A DNA stretch of 5,639 bases from Candidatus Parcubacteria bacterium (GTDB taxonomy: Bacteria > Patescibacteriota > Minisyncoccia > Phycocordibacterales > UBA1006): contig JALVPH010000027.1 of assembly GCA_027031875.1 (NCBI GenBank), positions 1 to 5,639 on the forward strand, written 5' to 3'. A program made the position numbers and the translations under genes. How positions within the stretch are numbered: position 1 is the first letter of the stretch; the number at the start of each line of letters is the position of its first letter. Below the pieces are notes generated by a model. It was not told the origin of the DNA. It worked only from the letters and a program-made list of their open reading frames with translations, and ran no database searches. Below are positions 5,240-5,639 of this stretch, in pieces.

Positions 5240-5639
5240 ATGCTTTTTAACTATAAAGTTGTTGATAAAGATGGAAAGGAACAGCGAGGACAGATCGAGT
5301 CTGCAAATATAGACTTGGCGACTTCCACCCTCCAGAGGAGAGGATTCATTGTGACCTCTATCACTCCAAGTGAAAAGAAAGGATTCCTCCAAGGAGAACT
5401 CCCATTCTTTAATAGAGCGAAGATGAAAGACATCGTTCTGATGTCAAAGCAAGCGGCGACACTTTTTGAAGCACAGGTTTCCGCAGTGAAGATTTTTGAG
5501 CTCCTTGGGAGTAATTCAGAATCAAAAACCCTTAAGAGAGCACTCCTTCAAATTGCAGATGATATCCGTGGAGGAACTTCCATCTCAGGGGCAATGGCAA
5601 AACAACCAGAAATCTTCTCAACATTTTATGTGAGTATGA
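5240..5639 (+). CDS. pilC: Type IV pilus platform protein PilC, partial
   Basis: The first 133 codons of a GspF/PilC-family inner-membrane protein are present; the gene runs off the window, and the family is usually about 400 residues. The N-terminus (1-60) has the family's FNYKVVDKDGKEQRG opening and an LQRRGFIV segment. The first T2SSF domain begins near 64 with DIVLMSKQAATLFEA and continues through DDIRGGTSISGAM (about 107-119) and an IFSTFYVSM end. The membrane segments would lie beyond the window. PilC docks PilB and PilT and turns their ATPase motion into pilin insertion or removal. The start ATG follows the pilT stop by 9 bases and has no Shine-Dalgarno sequence. Confidence 0.93.
   Translation, partial: MLFNYKVVDKDGKEQRGQIESANIDLATSTLQRRGFIVTSITPSEKKGFLQGELPFFNRAKMKDIVLMSKQAATLFEAQVSAVKIFELLGSNSESKTLKRALLQIADDIRGGTSISGAMAKQPEIFSTFYVSM

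Overview
The window looks like a piece of a Candidate Phyla Radiation (Patescibacteria) genome, most plausibly of the Parcubacteria/Paceibacteria type. This is inferred from gene content and style, not from a marker gene: a compact pilB-pilT-pilC type IV pilus cluster, a double-length ThyX-like protein, very short promoter-to-start distances without Shine-Dalgarno sequences, and intergenic DNA full of short palindromic repeats of the 'gtcattcccgcgaaggcgggaatccag' kind. The thyX-like gene ends in TGA directly on a terminator, so a TGA-reassigned code is unlikely.

Layout. Positions 1-725 hold no credible gene. They contain a nested palindrome, two copies of a 97-bp tandem repeat that each end in a different palindrome, a further small hairpin, and a separate 103-bp structure bounded by perfect 17-bp inverted repeats. 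A strong hairpin terminator (707-749) overlaps the 3' end of the leftward gene at 726-2069. That gene encodes a 447-residue protein that reads as two fused ThyX (flavin-dependent thymidylate synthase) folds. Positions 2070-2403 form the divergent intergenic region, with a candidate thyX promoter, another palindromic repeat, a GC-rich hairpin, and an extended -10 promoter just before pilB.

The rest of the window runs rightward: pilB (2404-4146, assembly ATPase), pilT (4169-5230, PilT-family ATPase) and the 5' part of pilC (5240 to the window end, inner-membrane platform protein). Together they would form the cytoplasmic motor and platform of a type IV pilus: PilB drives polymerisation, PilT would drive retraction, and both act on PilC. 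In such bacteria these pili are thought to serve attachment, twitching or DNA uptake.

The points most worth a second look are: (1) the two ThyX halves appear to have lost complementary parts of the active-site signature; (2) pilB and pilC are each preceded by a TGCTATAMT extended -10 box ending only 7-8 nt before ATG, implying leaderless mRNAs, and the pilC box contains the pilT stop codon; (3) PilT carries Asp-to-Asn changes in its Asp box and Walker B region; (4) PilB lacks the usual tetracysteine zinc site.
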